This document shows positions 1 to 6,395 of a stretch of 9,536 nt of DNA, in pieces. The first letter of the stretch is position 1, and each line of letters starts with the position of its first letter. The notes under the pieces were generated by a model, which was not told the origin of the DNA, searched no databases, and worked only from the letters and a program-made list of their open reading frames with translations. The stretch is from Candidatus Sumerlaeota bacterium (GTDB taxonomy: Bacteria; Sumerlaeota; Sumerlaeia; MWCT01). The stretch is from contig JAPLSR010000031.1 of the NCBI GenBank assembly GCA_026398545.1, forward strand, positions 1-9,536, given 5' to 3'. A program made the translations under genes and the position numbers.

Positions 1-834
1 TCTTACGGGCAGGAGGAACTTGAACTCTTGAACGGCATTGCCAACCAGTCCGCCATGGCGATTGCCAATGCCAAATTGCACGCCCGACTTGTGGAACAGC
101 ATAAAATCGCACAAGAGATGGAGATTGCCCGCACTATACAGATGAATCTCCTGCCCAAGGTTTATCCTGCGATGGAAAATATTGAAATTTCCGCCATGAG
201 CCTTCCCGCCAAAAAGGTGGGCGGGGATTATTATGATTTCATTCCGCTTGGTGATGGCGGGCAGTATGGAATTGTGGTTGCAGATGTGTCCGGCAAGGGA
301 GTTCCTGCGGCAATTATGCTTGGCACCATCCGTGCCTCACTTCTCATCATTGCCCAGCAAAAGGATGCAGATGTGGTTTCCGTCATATCAAAGCTGAACA
401 AGATGGCATGCAGGGATGCCTCCAACAATATGTTTATCACTATGGTTTACGGTATCATTGACCCTGTAAAGCGAGTTTTTGAATACACCAATGCGGGACA
501 TGTCTATCCCCTTGTTTTTGATTCCTCTAATAAGGTTCACCAGCTGAAAAAGGGGGGATATTTCCTCGGAATCATGGAAAACGCGGAGTATGAATCACAG
601 TCCATCTCACTTCGCCCCGGACAGACCATTGTGTTATACAGCGACGGCGTAACCGATACGATGAACAAATCGGGCGAGTTATTCGGGATTGACCGGCTGA
701 AAAAGGTGGTGCGTTCCCATCTGCACTGCACAGCCCAGGAGATTCGCGATTCCATTCATGAGGCATGCCAGGTTTTCAGAAAAGAGCAGGAACAATTTGA
801 TGACTTCACCGCCATAATTATCAAAGTGATGTGA
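1..834 (+). CDS. SpoIIE/PP2C-type serine phosphatase with GAF domain, RsbU-like (5' partial)
   Basis: The reading frame is open from base 1, so the true start lies upstream; the TTG at 28 is internal. The first ~25 codons (EELELLNGIANQSAMAIANA) are the end of a GAF sensor domain, followed by a short helical linker (AKLHARLVEQHKIAQEMEIA) and a complete PP2C/SpoIIE phosphatase domain. Metal-binding signatures are all visible: GGDYYDF at 220-240, ADVSGKG starting at 280, the YSDG aspartate at 643-645 and the terminal DDFT at 799-810. In the family such proteins dephosphorylate a phosphoserine on an STAS-type anti-anti-sigma factor or similar partner, so the GAF input controls gene expression or another output. 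No partner anti-sigma or STAS gene is in the window, so the target is unknown. An 84-bp gap separates it from the next plus-strand gene. Confidence 0.93.
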   Translation, partial: SYGQEELELLNGIANQSAMAIANAKLHARLVEQHKIAQEMEIARTIQMNLLPKVYPAMENIEISAMSLPAKKVGGDYYDFIPLGDGGQYGIVVADVSGKGVPAAIMLGTIRASLLIIAQQKDADVVSVISKLNKMACRDASNNMFITMVYGIIDPVKRVFEYTNAGHVYPLVFDSSNKVHQLKKGGYFLGIMENAEYESQSISLRPGQTIVLYSDGVTDTMNKSGELFGIDRLKKVVRSHLHCTAQEIRDSIHEACQVFRKEQEQFDDFTAIIIKVM

Positions 835-872
835 TGGCAAAAGGACATGGAGCCAATGAAGTTGAATGCAAG

Positions 873-901
873 TTTATTGTGTTTTTCATTTTTGCAATAA
901 A
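873..901 (+). other. AT-rich inverted repeat upstream of the 919 gene
   Basis: TTTATTG (873-879) and CAATAAA (895-901) are perfect 7-base inverted arms around a 15-base T-rich loop. The repeat ends just before the ribosome-binding site of the next gene. The stem is AT-only except for one G:C pair and would be weak as RNA. It could be a poor intergenic hairpin or chance in an AT-rich gap. Confidence 0.2.
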
Positions 902-918
902 AAGAAAAGGAGTCCATC

Positions 919-1815
919 ATGCGCAGGCGTTTATTCATGATTGTTTTCTTGTGTGTGATTGCTGTCAGCGCCCCCGCCGGTATTGTGAGCTACTTCAGGG
1001 ACCGCGGTGCGGATTTTCTGGATATCTTTCTTTTCCGCATTAGTGCGCCACGGGGAGCGAGGGGGATTGGTTTTCGTGCACGCGCCACGGCACTTGCACA
1101 GGTCGGCGCGGTTTATTTTGAAGGTGAGCATTTCGGTATTGACCGCCGTGGCATCGGTGTCTGGGAGGAACACCGCAAACAGGGCGGTATAAGCCTCCTT
1201 TCCTTTTCCTCCGTGGAAAATGAGATTGTCTGGGGGAATTATTTCCTCAAGCAGGATACCCCGTGGATGAGATTTCAGGAACGTGGACTCATCCGGAACG
1301 ATATTTACTGGGATGATGGACGCAAGCAGTTTTTTTCTATCAATGCGGAGGTCCAGCCCTCTATTCTGCCCGGTTTGGAAATAGGCATCTATCCCGTGGA
1401 AATCCTGGATTTTGCTGTTGGATTTCTGACTCTTGACCCCCAGAATGATGACCTTGCCAGGGTGCAGAAATATGCGCCGGAATTTGAGGAAAAGGAAACG
1501 ACCCCAACAATGGAGCTCAAGGAATTGCCCGCGGATTTTGAGACCCTGAAGGAATCCACGGTGCCCCTCTCTCATGAACCAGGGAAATTTCATTCCATGA
1601 CAAACAAGGCAGAACGCCCCGTTGAATCGCTTAAGACCATGACGGATATGCAGGGAAAAAAGCCGGAGGAGAAGAAGCCTGAATCGCCCGTTGAGCCGGC
1701 AAAAGTAATCAAGCCAAAATCTGAAACACCTCCTGCGCCCGTGGGACAGCCTGTGCCAACCCCATCTAAAAATCTTCCCGCATCATCAACACCTGCCACC
1801 AAAGGGAAATCATGA
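919..1815 (+). CDS. Exported protein of unknown function with Pro/Lys-rich C-terminal tail
   Basis: This 298-residue protein is not a family I can name. The start is supported by AAGGAG at 907-912, six bases before the ATG. Residues 2-4 are arginines followed by a hydrophobic stretch (about 5-24), consistent with a Sec signal peptide or N-terminal anchor; an SAPA site near residues 17-20 could be cleaved by signal peptidase I, and no lipobox is present. Residues ~27-172 look globular: a DFLDIF segment, a Gly/Arg-rich stretch, then GLEIGIYPVEILDFAVGFLTLD near 152-173. I recall similar DFLD and 'PVE-hDFhhGFhshD' segments in small envelope proteins of environmental bacteria, but cannot confirm this. 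From ~175 the chain becomes charged, and ~238-298 is Pro/Lys/Glu/Ser/Thr-rich low complexity, like periplasm- or wall-spanning linkers. The last bases overlap a short ATG frame. Confidence 0.75.
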   Translation: MRRRLFMIVFLCVIAVSAPAGIVSYFRDRGADFLDIFLFRISAPRGARGIGFRARATALAQVGAVYFEGEHFGIDRRGIGVWEEHRKQGGISLLSFSSVENEIVWGNYFLKQDTPWMRFQERGLIRNDIYWDDGRKQFFSINAEVQPSILPGLEIGIYPVEILDFAVGFLTLDPQNDDLARVQKYAPEFEEKETTPTMELKELPADFETLKESTVPLSHEPGKFHSMTNKAERPVESLKTMTDMQGKKPEEKKPESPVEPAKVIKPKSETPPAPVGQPVPTPSKNLPASSTPATKGKS

Positions 1816-1856
1816 AATTGCGGAACATCGCTTTGCTGTGTATGGGTTTGAAATAA
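1812..1856 (+). pseudogene. ATGA-coupled 14-codon stub, possible remnant of a lost exported-protein gene
   Basis: An ATG at 1812 overlaps the stop of the upstream gene in an ATGA junction, the usual layout of translationally coupled operon genes. The frame reads MKLRNIALLCMGLK and stops at 1854-1856. A short basic N-terminus running into IALLCMGL is what the beginning of a signal peptide or lipoprotein leader looks like. About 25 bases further on lies a CACAGAG-type repeat copy and no continuation of the frame, which fits a deletion or insertion that removed the rest. It could also be chance, since ATGA overlaps arise easily and the peptide is short. Confidence 0.3.
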
Positions 1857-1878
1857 GCCTCCAAAATCGTAAGATAGT

Positions 1879-1901
1879 TTCACGCAGAGAACGCTGAGAT
1901 T
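1879..1901 (+). repeat. Degenerate CACAGAG-type extragenic repeat copy
   Basis: TTCACGCAGAGAACGCTGAG and the following bases match the general pattern TTCAC-CAGAG-AAC-C-GAG seen in the longer repeat at 6306-6350. It lies between the convergent plus- and minus-strand genes. Sequences of this kind are, from memory, widespread in intergenic regions of many environmental bacterial genomes. Only two copies are in this window, so the call rests on similarity and location. Confidence 0.4.
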
Positions 1902-1968
1902 ATTACTATTTAGGCGTGTCTATGACATGAGACATTATTATTCTTCCCGCCTTCATGCCATAATCATT

Positions 1969-2862
1969 TCATCCAAGTCGTGAGCGTTTGGAGAGGTAAT
2001 TGACCAGTAATATATCAAGTGGGATGGATGTGATTAGTTGCACATAATCTATCCCATGCTGGGCGCAGCGTATCCTGTATTCCTCGCAGAATTTTTCACA
2101 TTCCCTGATGTAAGACTCACGTATCAGACGTGGATATACGGGCATGGTCTGCCCTGTTTCAATGTCCAGAAATTCTGACAGGTCTTCAAAGGGGAATTCT
2201 TTTTCATAAGGGTCAAGGATGTGGAAGAGGATGACCTCATGTTTTTTATGGCGGAAGTGGGCAAGACCGCGCATGACTGCCTCCGGGTCATCAAAGAGGT
2301 CGGAGAGGACAATGATGAGACCCCGGCGTTTCAGTCTCTGAGCAAGGGTGTGGAACACACTGCTCAGACTTGTCTCCGAACCTGTTTTTTCCTGTTCAAG
2401 GGCGAGCAGGATGTTTTTCAGGTGGCGCGGGTTCGCATGGGGCGCAATGAAGGTGCGCAGGTCTGTGTCAAAGACCACCAACCCCACTGAGTCCTGCTGA
2501 CGAATCATCAGATAGGCGAGGGATGCGGCGGCGTAACATGCGTATTGAAATTTCGTGAGGACGCCTGATTTGTATCCCATCGAGCCACTTGCATCGAGCA
2601 GGATTGTCGCCTTGAGATTCGTCTCCTCCTGGAAACGTTTGATGTAATAGCGGTCGGATTTGGCAAGAACCTTCCAGTCAAGGTGACGCAGGTTGTCTCC
2701 GGGACAGTATTTGCGGTATTCGGAAAATTCAACGCTGAAACCCTGATAAGGGCTTCGGTGCAGACCCGTTATAAACCCCTCTACCACGAGCCTTGCCACA
2801 AGATTGAGGTTGGAGAGTTTTGCCAGCAGAACCGGGTCAAGATATATATAATGTTTCTGCAT
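1969..2862 (-). CDS. DUF58 family protein with von Willebrand A-like domain
   Basis: The 297-residue product matches the DUF58 pattern throughout. It opens with YLDPVLLAKLSNLNLVARLV and HRSPYQGFSVEFSEYR, carries the diagnostic PGDNLRHLDWKVLAKSDR with FQEETN (residues ~54-82), and then a vWA-like Rossmann domain. The metal-ion-dependent adhesion site is intact: D90-A-S92-G-S94, a threonine/serine near 164-165, and the SDLFDD strand at 187-192. Such cytoplasmic proteins normally work with a MoxR AAA+ ATPase in complex assembly or cofactor/protein maturation. No MoxR or second vWA gene is adjacent here, which is unusual. It is the last gene of the minus-strand run, 33 bp after the deacetylase gene. 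The ATG lacks a clear Shine-Dalgarno sequence, but the upstream frame hits a stop eight codons away and the N-terminus fits the family. Confidence 0.93.
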   Translation of the reverse strand: MQKHYIYLDPVLLAKLSNLNLVARLVVEGFITGLHRSPYQGFSVEFSEYRKYCPGDNLRHLDWKVLAKSDRYYIKRFQEETNLKATILLDASGSMGYKSGVLTKFQYACYAAASLAYLMIRQQDSVGLVVFDTDLRTFIAPHANPRHLKNILLALEQEKTGSETSLSSVFHTLAQRLKRRGLIIVLSDLFDDPEAVMRGLAHFRHKKHEVILFHILDPYEKEFPFEDLSEFLDIETGQTMPVYPRLIRESYIRECEKFCEEYRIRCAQHGIDYVQLITSIPLDILLVNYLSKRSRLG

Positions 2863-2895
2863 TATATACGCACCAGGGAGTTCATATTGTAATTA

Positions 2896-3819
2896 TCAAC
2901 CGAGAGTGTTGATGAAATCCCTTGCCCGCATTATCGAGAAACGGGCGCTTATATGGTCAAGTATTTGTTCAGCCAGTTTGAGTTTCATCTTTATCGAATG
3001 CCGGAAAAAGCCGCTTCCGCGCATTGTTGGAGTCAGGGGAATGCCTCGGGTATCCACAAAATCAACGCCGTGGAAGAGGTAGAGGAGTGGCATCCCACGT
3101 GAGATATATCCCTGCACACAACGGCGGTAATAATCAAAACCTCGCTCCAGAATAATGCCGAAATGAAACGGCAGGCGCAGGTTTGGCGAGACACTTACCG
3201 GCAGTTCGTACAAACCCGCGCACTCCTTAACAGGATGGGGTCTGAGCGGTTTCAGACCTCCGGCGAATGAACCATACTGCCTTTTTGCCTCATGGAAACG
3301 CCCTGAGATGTAAAAGTCAATGATGCGCATCACGAATCCCCACCATGTGGGAAATAATGAGGAATCATACCGGAAGCCGAGCGAGGCAACCGTCTTCAGG
3401 ACGCGTGGATGTGCATTATAACCTGGGGCGCGAAATCCCACCGGATAATTCTCCTTCCCCCAGTTCTGCTTTTCCATCACGCCTGTGAGTGTTTTCTGCG
3501 CCCGGTCAATGTTAACCCTAATTTCCTCATCCTGAAGGAGACTCAAGCCAAGTGTGTGGTCATAGGAATGATTACCTATTTCATGTCCGTTGGCGAGAAT
3601 ACTGAAAATCCGCGCCGCCTTGCGCTCCATCCCGGCGTCGCGTCCAACGACAAAAATTGTCGCCGGTATCCCTTTCTTGCTTAAGAGGTCGAGAAGGCAT
3701 GGGATTCCCTCCTCATAGACATGGTCATGTTCAAAAAAATCATCCTCGGTCAGTCCATAACATCGGCGAACAGCCCAGATGCCGTCCAAGTCAATCTGGA
3801 TAAAAGCGGGCGGTTTCAA
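2896..3819 (-). CDS. Polysaccharide deacetylase (NodB homology domain, carbohydrate esterase 4-like)
   Basis: This 307-residue protein has the NodB barrel motifs in order: motif 1 as IDLDG (residues 9-13), GIPATIFVVGRD (50-61), EIGNHSYDH with metal ligands H84 and H88, GFRAPGYN (128-135), DSSLFP (152-157), ELPVSV (205-210) and LFHGVDF (248-254). It probably removes an N- or O-linked acyl group from an amino sugar. Motif 1 is D-x-D-G instead of the usual T-F-D-D-G, as in ArnD-like and other divergent deacetylases, so the substrate may be a lipid-linked or precursor sugar and not peptidoglycan. No signal peptide is visible, implying a cytoplasmic site or an unusual export route. The start is TTG at 3819, preceded by GGGAG nine bases upstream; the only earlier in-frame codons before a stop are not start codons. 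It sits 27 bp after the acylphosphatase gene. Confidence 0.92.
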   Translation of the reverse strand: MKPPAFIQIDLDGIWAVRRCYGLTEDDFFEHDHVYEEGIPCLLDLLSKKGIPATIFVVGRDAGMERKAARIFSILANGHEIGNHSYDHTLGLSLLQDEEIRVNIDRAQKTLTGVMEKQNWGKENYPVGFRAPGYNAHPRVLKTVASLGFRYDSSLFPTWWGFVMRIIDFYISGRFHEAKRQYGSFAGGLKPLRPHPVKECAGLYELPVSVSPNLRLPFHFGIILERGFDYYRRCVQGYISRGMPLLYLFHGVDFVDTRGIPLTPTMRGSGFFRHSIKMKLKLAEQILDHISARFSIMRARDFINTLG

Positions 3820-3846
3820 ATAATTGGTCTCCCGATGCGGGTGCGC

Positions 3847-4119
3847 TCAGGCTCTCAGGGTAAAGGTCTGGTAACCCTTTTCCTCCTCAAACCATTCCAC
3901 CTTGACATCCTTCACCTCGCAGAGGTGGGGACCCTGTCTCAGGTCTTCGATGAGGGAGCGGAGTTTCTCCGGATTGCCCTCAGCCTCCACCTCCACATCG
4001 CCGTCATGACAATTCCGCACATATCCCTGCAAGCCATAGGTTGTTGCCTTGCGCATGATAAAATATCGGAATCCGATACCCTGCACCATACCCTTCACCC
4101 TTGCCAGTATCCGGCTCAT
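3847..4119 (-). CDS. acyP: Acylphosphatase
   Basis: A small (~90-residue) single-domain enzyme that hydrolyses acyl phosphates such as acetyl phosphate or carbamoyl phosphate. Counting from a GTG at 4125, both family signatures are present: GMVQGIGFR with the phosphate-binding arginine at residue 20, and GLQGYVRN with the catalytic asparagine at 38, followed by DGDVEVEAEG. I place the start at the ATG at 4119, two codons inside the longest frame, because GGAG at 4131-4128 is eight bases upstream of it but only two bases upstream of the GTG. The gene lies 65 bp or so after the EamA transporter stop and 27 bp before the deacetylase start. It is usually a housekeeping gene and need not be functionally tied to its neighbours. 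Confidence 0.93.
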   Translation of the reverse strand: MSRILARVKGMVQGIGFRYFIMRKATTYGLQGYVRNCHDGDVEVEAEGNPEKLRSLIEDLRQGPHLCEVKDVKVEWFEEEKGYQTFTLRA

Positions 4120-4127
4120 ATCCACCT

Positions 4128-4131
4128 CTCC
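4128..4131 (-). promoter_or_regulatory. Ribosome-binding site deciding the acylphosphatase start
   Basis: On the minus strand GGAG is followed by eight bases and the ATG at 4119-4117. The alternative GTG at 4125 would have only two bases of spacing, too close for initiation, so the shorter 90-residue product is preferred. Confidence 0.55.
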
Positions 4132-4190
4132 GTGACATTCAATTCATTTATATTGACTTTATTGCAGATGAAATATTTGCCGGTCAAGTC

Positions 4191-5120
4191 TTATCCCTCC
4201 GCCGTTCCCTTGTTAACGATATAGACCCCGCTTAATAAAAGAAGCGCGCCGAGGATGATGTTAGTTGTGATTGGCTCGCCCAGAAAAAGATAACTGGTCA
4301 TTAAGGATGAAACAGGGATGAGATAAATAAATGAGGCAACCTTGCTGGAGGAAAGTCTTCTGAGCGCCCATATCCAGACTGTGTTCCCTGCACATGTGCA
4401 AAGGCAGGAGAGAAATAAGAGCGCCAGCCATGCCCTGAAACTCATGTGGCATATTGCAATAATATCACTCTTTCCGAATGAAGGGATAAGGGGAATTGTA
4501 CCGAGGATAATCGGCATCGCCGTCACGGTGAAGGCATCAAATCGTCCTGAGAGAGATTTGCATGCCACTGTATAAATTGCCCATGATATCGGGGCAAGTA
4601 GTGTGATAATGGCATAGAGATAATATCCCATCTTACCATTCTGACCAGCGCTCAGCCGCACAAGGATTAATAGCCCAACCATAGAAATCAACATACCGAT
4701 AAGTTTTCCATAAGTTGACCTTTCTTTCAAAAATAAAACGGATAGTAAGAGTGTAAATATAGGAGAGAGGTTTATGATGAGACTTGCAATGCCAGCAGGG
4801 ATGCGCACCTCACCCATGGCGAGCGCCATGTTGTATCCAATGACGCCGAAAAAGGCGGCGAGTGTCAGACTGCCATAACACCTTCTTAACATCTCGCCTG
4901 CAGGACGCTTGTCTTTTATGAGAATGATGAACAGGAAAAAAGGGAGAACAGATGTGAAACGAATCTTAACAAGCTGTAAGGGTGTGAGAAAATTCAGCAG
5001 GTATTTGATTGCAGGAAAGGCGCCACCCCAGATGACACAGGTGAGTATCAGAAGAAGATAGACATACGCTTTGGATGTCTGTTTGATTGTTTTAAACCCT
5101 GTGCTGTTTCTTGATATCAA
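4191..5120 (-). CDS. EamA/DMT-family inner-membrane transporter
   Basis: The 309-residue product is hydrophobic throughout with about ten membrane segments and two tandem EamA repeats (roughly residues 19-145 and 160-303). The first repeat begins with YLLLILTCVIWGGAFPAIKY, the second with LLAPISWAIYTV and ends with SSKVASFIYLIPVSSLMTSYLFLGEP, both typical of the drug/metabolite transporter superfamily. Members export or take up amino acids, purines or other small metabolites; the substrate cannot be read from sequence. The start is uncertain: the first start codon after the upstream stop is TTG at 5120, without a recognisable Shine-Dalgarno sequence, and no ATG or GTG appears before the first membrane segment. 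It begins 7 bp after the reductase stop, so coupled translation would explain the weak initiation signal. Confidence 0.92.
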   Translation of the reverse strand: MISRNSTGFKTIKQTSKAYVYLLLILTCVIWGGAFPAIKYLLNFLTPLQLVKIRFTSVLPFFLFIILIKDKRPAGEMLRRCYGSLTLAAFFGVIGYNMALAMGEVRIPAGIASLIINLSPIFTLLLSVLFLKERSTYGKLIGMLISMVGLLILVRLSAGQNGKMGYYLYAIITLLAPISWAIYTVACKSLSGRFDAFTVTAMPIILGTIPLIPSFGKSDIIAICHMSFRAWLALLFLSCLCTCAGNTVWIWALRRLSSSKVASFIYLIPVSSLMTSYLFLGEPITTNIILGALLLLSGVYIVNKGTAEG

Positions 5121-5127
5121 GCAGTCA

Positions 5128-6030
5128 TCATCGTGTATTCAGATATTCAAATGCGGCAAGGAGCGCCTTACTGCCCTCGCCGCATGCCACGATTATCTGT
5201 TTGGCTGGCACATCAGTCACATCACCCGCGGCAAAGATGCCCTCTATGTTTGTCCGGCATTTCGGGTCAACAATAATCTCTTTAAATTCGTTCTTTTTCA
5301 CATCAGGGGCGATATGTGAGACAGGCATGGAGCCAATTTCCACAAAGACTCCCTGAACCGGCAGCTCAAACAGCTCGCCCTCGCGACGAACCTTGATTCC
5401 CTTAACAAAGGTGTCACCATAAACGGTCTCCACCTTTGATTGTGTGTAAAATGTGACCTTTCCGCTCGCCTTTGCCTTTTCCACCATGATGGGGTCAGCC
5501 TTTATAGTGGGGGTAAACTCAATAACAAAAATCTTGTTAGCAATATTTATAAGTTGAAGAACGGCATCCAGACCGGCGTTGCCGCCGCCCACAACAGCAA
5601 CATCCATGCCTGCAAACAGGGGTCCATCACACGTGGCACAATAAGTTACCCCGCGGTTCATATACTTCATCTCTCCCTCTGCGCCGAGCATACGGGGTTT
5701 TCGTCCCGAGGCGATAATCACAGTTCTGGCTTCATATTCGCCCTTATCACTTGTGATGTGGATAGCGCCGCCTTCTCGCCTGACAAGTTTTACCTCCTCC
5801 TCCACTTTTAATCCCACGTTGAACTTTTCCAGATGCTCCCTGAACTTGGTGACGAGTTCGGGTCCGGTGATAAATTGATAACCGATGTAATTTTCTATAT
5901 CGCCACTCCAGGAGGTCTGCCCGCCAACGTCCCTTGAGATGATGAGAAAATTCATGCGTTTGCGTGCACCATAGACGCCTGCGGTAATGCCGGCAGGTCC
6001 GGCACCTATAATGATAAGGTCATACATCAT
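5128..6030 (-). CDS. trxB: Thioredoxin reductase-like FAD disulfide reductase, AhpF-type NAD site
   Basis: This 300-residue flavoprotein has the thioredoxin-reductase layout: FAD-binding GAGPAG at residues 9-14, redox-active C131-A-T-C134-D, a second dinucleotide fold with VVGGGNAGLDA near 147-156, and the terminal FAD motif IFAAGDVTD near 275-283. The region after the second fold reads IEFTPTIKADP and lacks the HRR motif used by classical thioredoxin reductases to bind the 2'-phosphate of NADPH. The same LLEF-P-KAD pattern occurs in the AhpF flavoprotein, so NADH use is likely (inference). Its start ATG overlaps the stop of the upstream glutaredoxin gene in an ATGA junction, pointing to that small protein as the electron acceptor. 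The name trxB describes the family; the physiological partner may be the glutaredoxin and not a thioredoxin. Confidence 0.92.
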   Translation of the reverse strand: MMYDLIIIGAGPAGITAGVYGARKRMNFLIISRDVGGQTSWSGDIENYIGYQFITGPELVTKFREHLEKFNVGLKVEEEVKLVRREGGAIHITSDKGEYEARTVIIASGRKPRMLGAEGEMKYMNRGVTYCATCDGPLFAGMDVAVVGGGNAGLDAVLQLINIANKIFVIEFTPTIKADPIMVEKAKASGKVTFYTQSKVETVYGDTFVKGIKVRREGELFELPVQGVFVEIGSMPVSHIAPDVKKNEFKEIIVDPKCRTNIEGIFAAGDVTDVPAKQIIVACGEGSKALLAAFEYLNTR

Positions 6031-6263
6031 TTCAACCCCAATTCCTTCGTAATGGCAGACTTATCAAAACCGATAATGATTTTACCATCAATATCAATCA
6101 CAGGGACGCCCATCTGCCCCGATTTTTGAATCATCGCCTTCGCCGCCTCCCGGTCCTTCCCAACGTCGATATTTTCAAAGGGAATCTTGTTCTCAGTCAG
6201 AAAATTCTTTGCCATGGCGCAGTATGGACATGTTGATGTGGAATAAACGATGGCTTTTTTCAT
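6027..6263 (-). CDS. Glutaredoxin-like small dithiol protein (NrdH/YruB-like)
   Basis: A 78-residue thioredoxin-fold protein with an N-terminal strand, the CPYC dithiol active site at C12-C15, the cis-proline segment GVPVI at 52-56 and the GFDK turn at 65-68. The length and the VPVI-DIDGKIIIGFDK ending match the glutaredoxin-like proteins that are reduced by thioredoxin-reductase-type flavoproteins instead of glutathione. The start is supported by GGAGG at 6278-6274, ten bases upstream of the ATG. Its TGA overlaps the reductase ATG by 4 bp, so the two are co-translated. Likely roles are electron delivery to a peroxiredoxin, ribonucleotide reductase or other reductase; none of these is in the window. 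The gene follows a 132-bp gap holding a repeat, so it may have its own promoter in the AT-rich stretch at about 6280-6306. Confidence 0.93.
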   Translation of the reverse strand: MKKAIVYSTSTCPYCAMAKNFLTENKIPFENIDVGKDREAAKAMIQKSGQMGVPVIDIDGKIIIGFDKSAITKELGLK

Positions 6264-6305
6264 GAGTTTTGAACCTCCGGATATTTATTAAAAACATGAA
6301 AATTA

Positions 6306-6350
6306 TTCACCACAGTCCGCCTCGGGCGGACACAGAGTGCACAGAGAATT
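6306..6350 (+). repeat. Composite CACAGAG-type extragenic repeat with nested palindrome
   Basis: The sequence starts TTCACCACAG, continues through a palindrome at 6315-6331 and ends CACAGAGTGCACAGAGAATT. The palindrome has perfect 7-base arms GTCCGCC (6315-6321) and GGCGGAC (6325-6331) around TCG. The remaining bases are two CACAGAG units. It lies in the 132-bp gap between pyrE and the glutaredoxin gene. No T-run follows the palindrome on either strand, so it is not a standard intrinsic terminator, though the RNA hairpin would be strong. The layout suggests a palindromic element inserted into, or recombined with, a CACAGAG array. A related shorter copy is at 1879-1901. Confidence 0.6.
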
Positions 6351-6395
6351 TCCGATATTTTCTTTTGACACTTTCACGATTCAAGCAAATTTCTA

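Noticed and set aside
931..1593. A 220-codon open frame antisense to the exported-protein gene.
   Set aside because: It lies wholly opposite a gene with a good ribosome-binding site and signal peptide, and its product is a Cys/Arg/Lys-rich composition with no recognisable motif; it is a by-product of the opposite strand.
1917..1934. TGTCT and AGACA arms around eight bases at the convergent gene junction, a possible bidirectional terminator.
   Set aside because: The five-base stem is weak and no T-run follows on either strand.
4147..4152. TATAAA on the minus strand upstream of the acylphosphatase gene, a possible internal promoter -10 box.
   Set aside because: No acceptable -35 sequence is found at 16-18 bases upstream; the match alone is too weak in an AT-rich gap.
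3721..4224. A 167-codon plus-strand frame across the deacetylase start, acylphosphatase and transporter end.
   Set aside because: It crosses three minus-strand genes with clear family motifs, has no domain and no plausible ribosome-binding site.
6315..6331. The strong GC palindrome read as an intrinsic terminator after pyrE.
   Set aside because: There is no run of T after it in either direction, and it is embedded in a repeat array, so a repeat is the better explanation; an effect on transcript ends remains possible.
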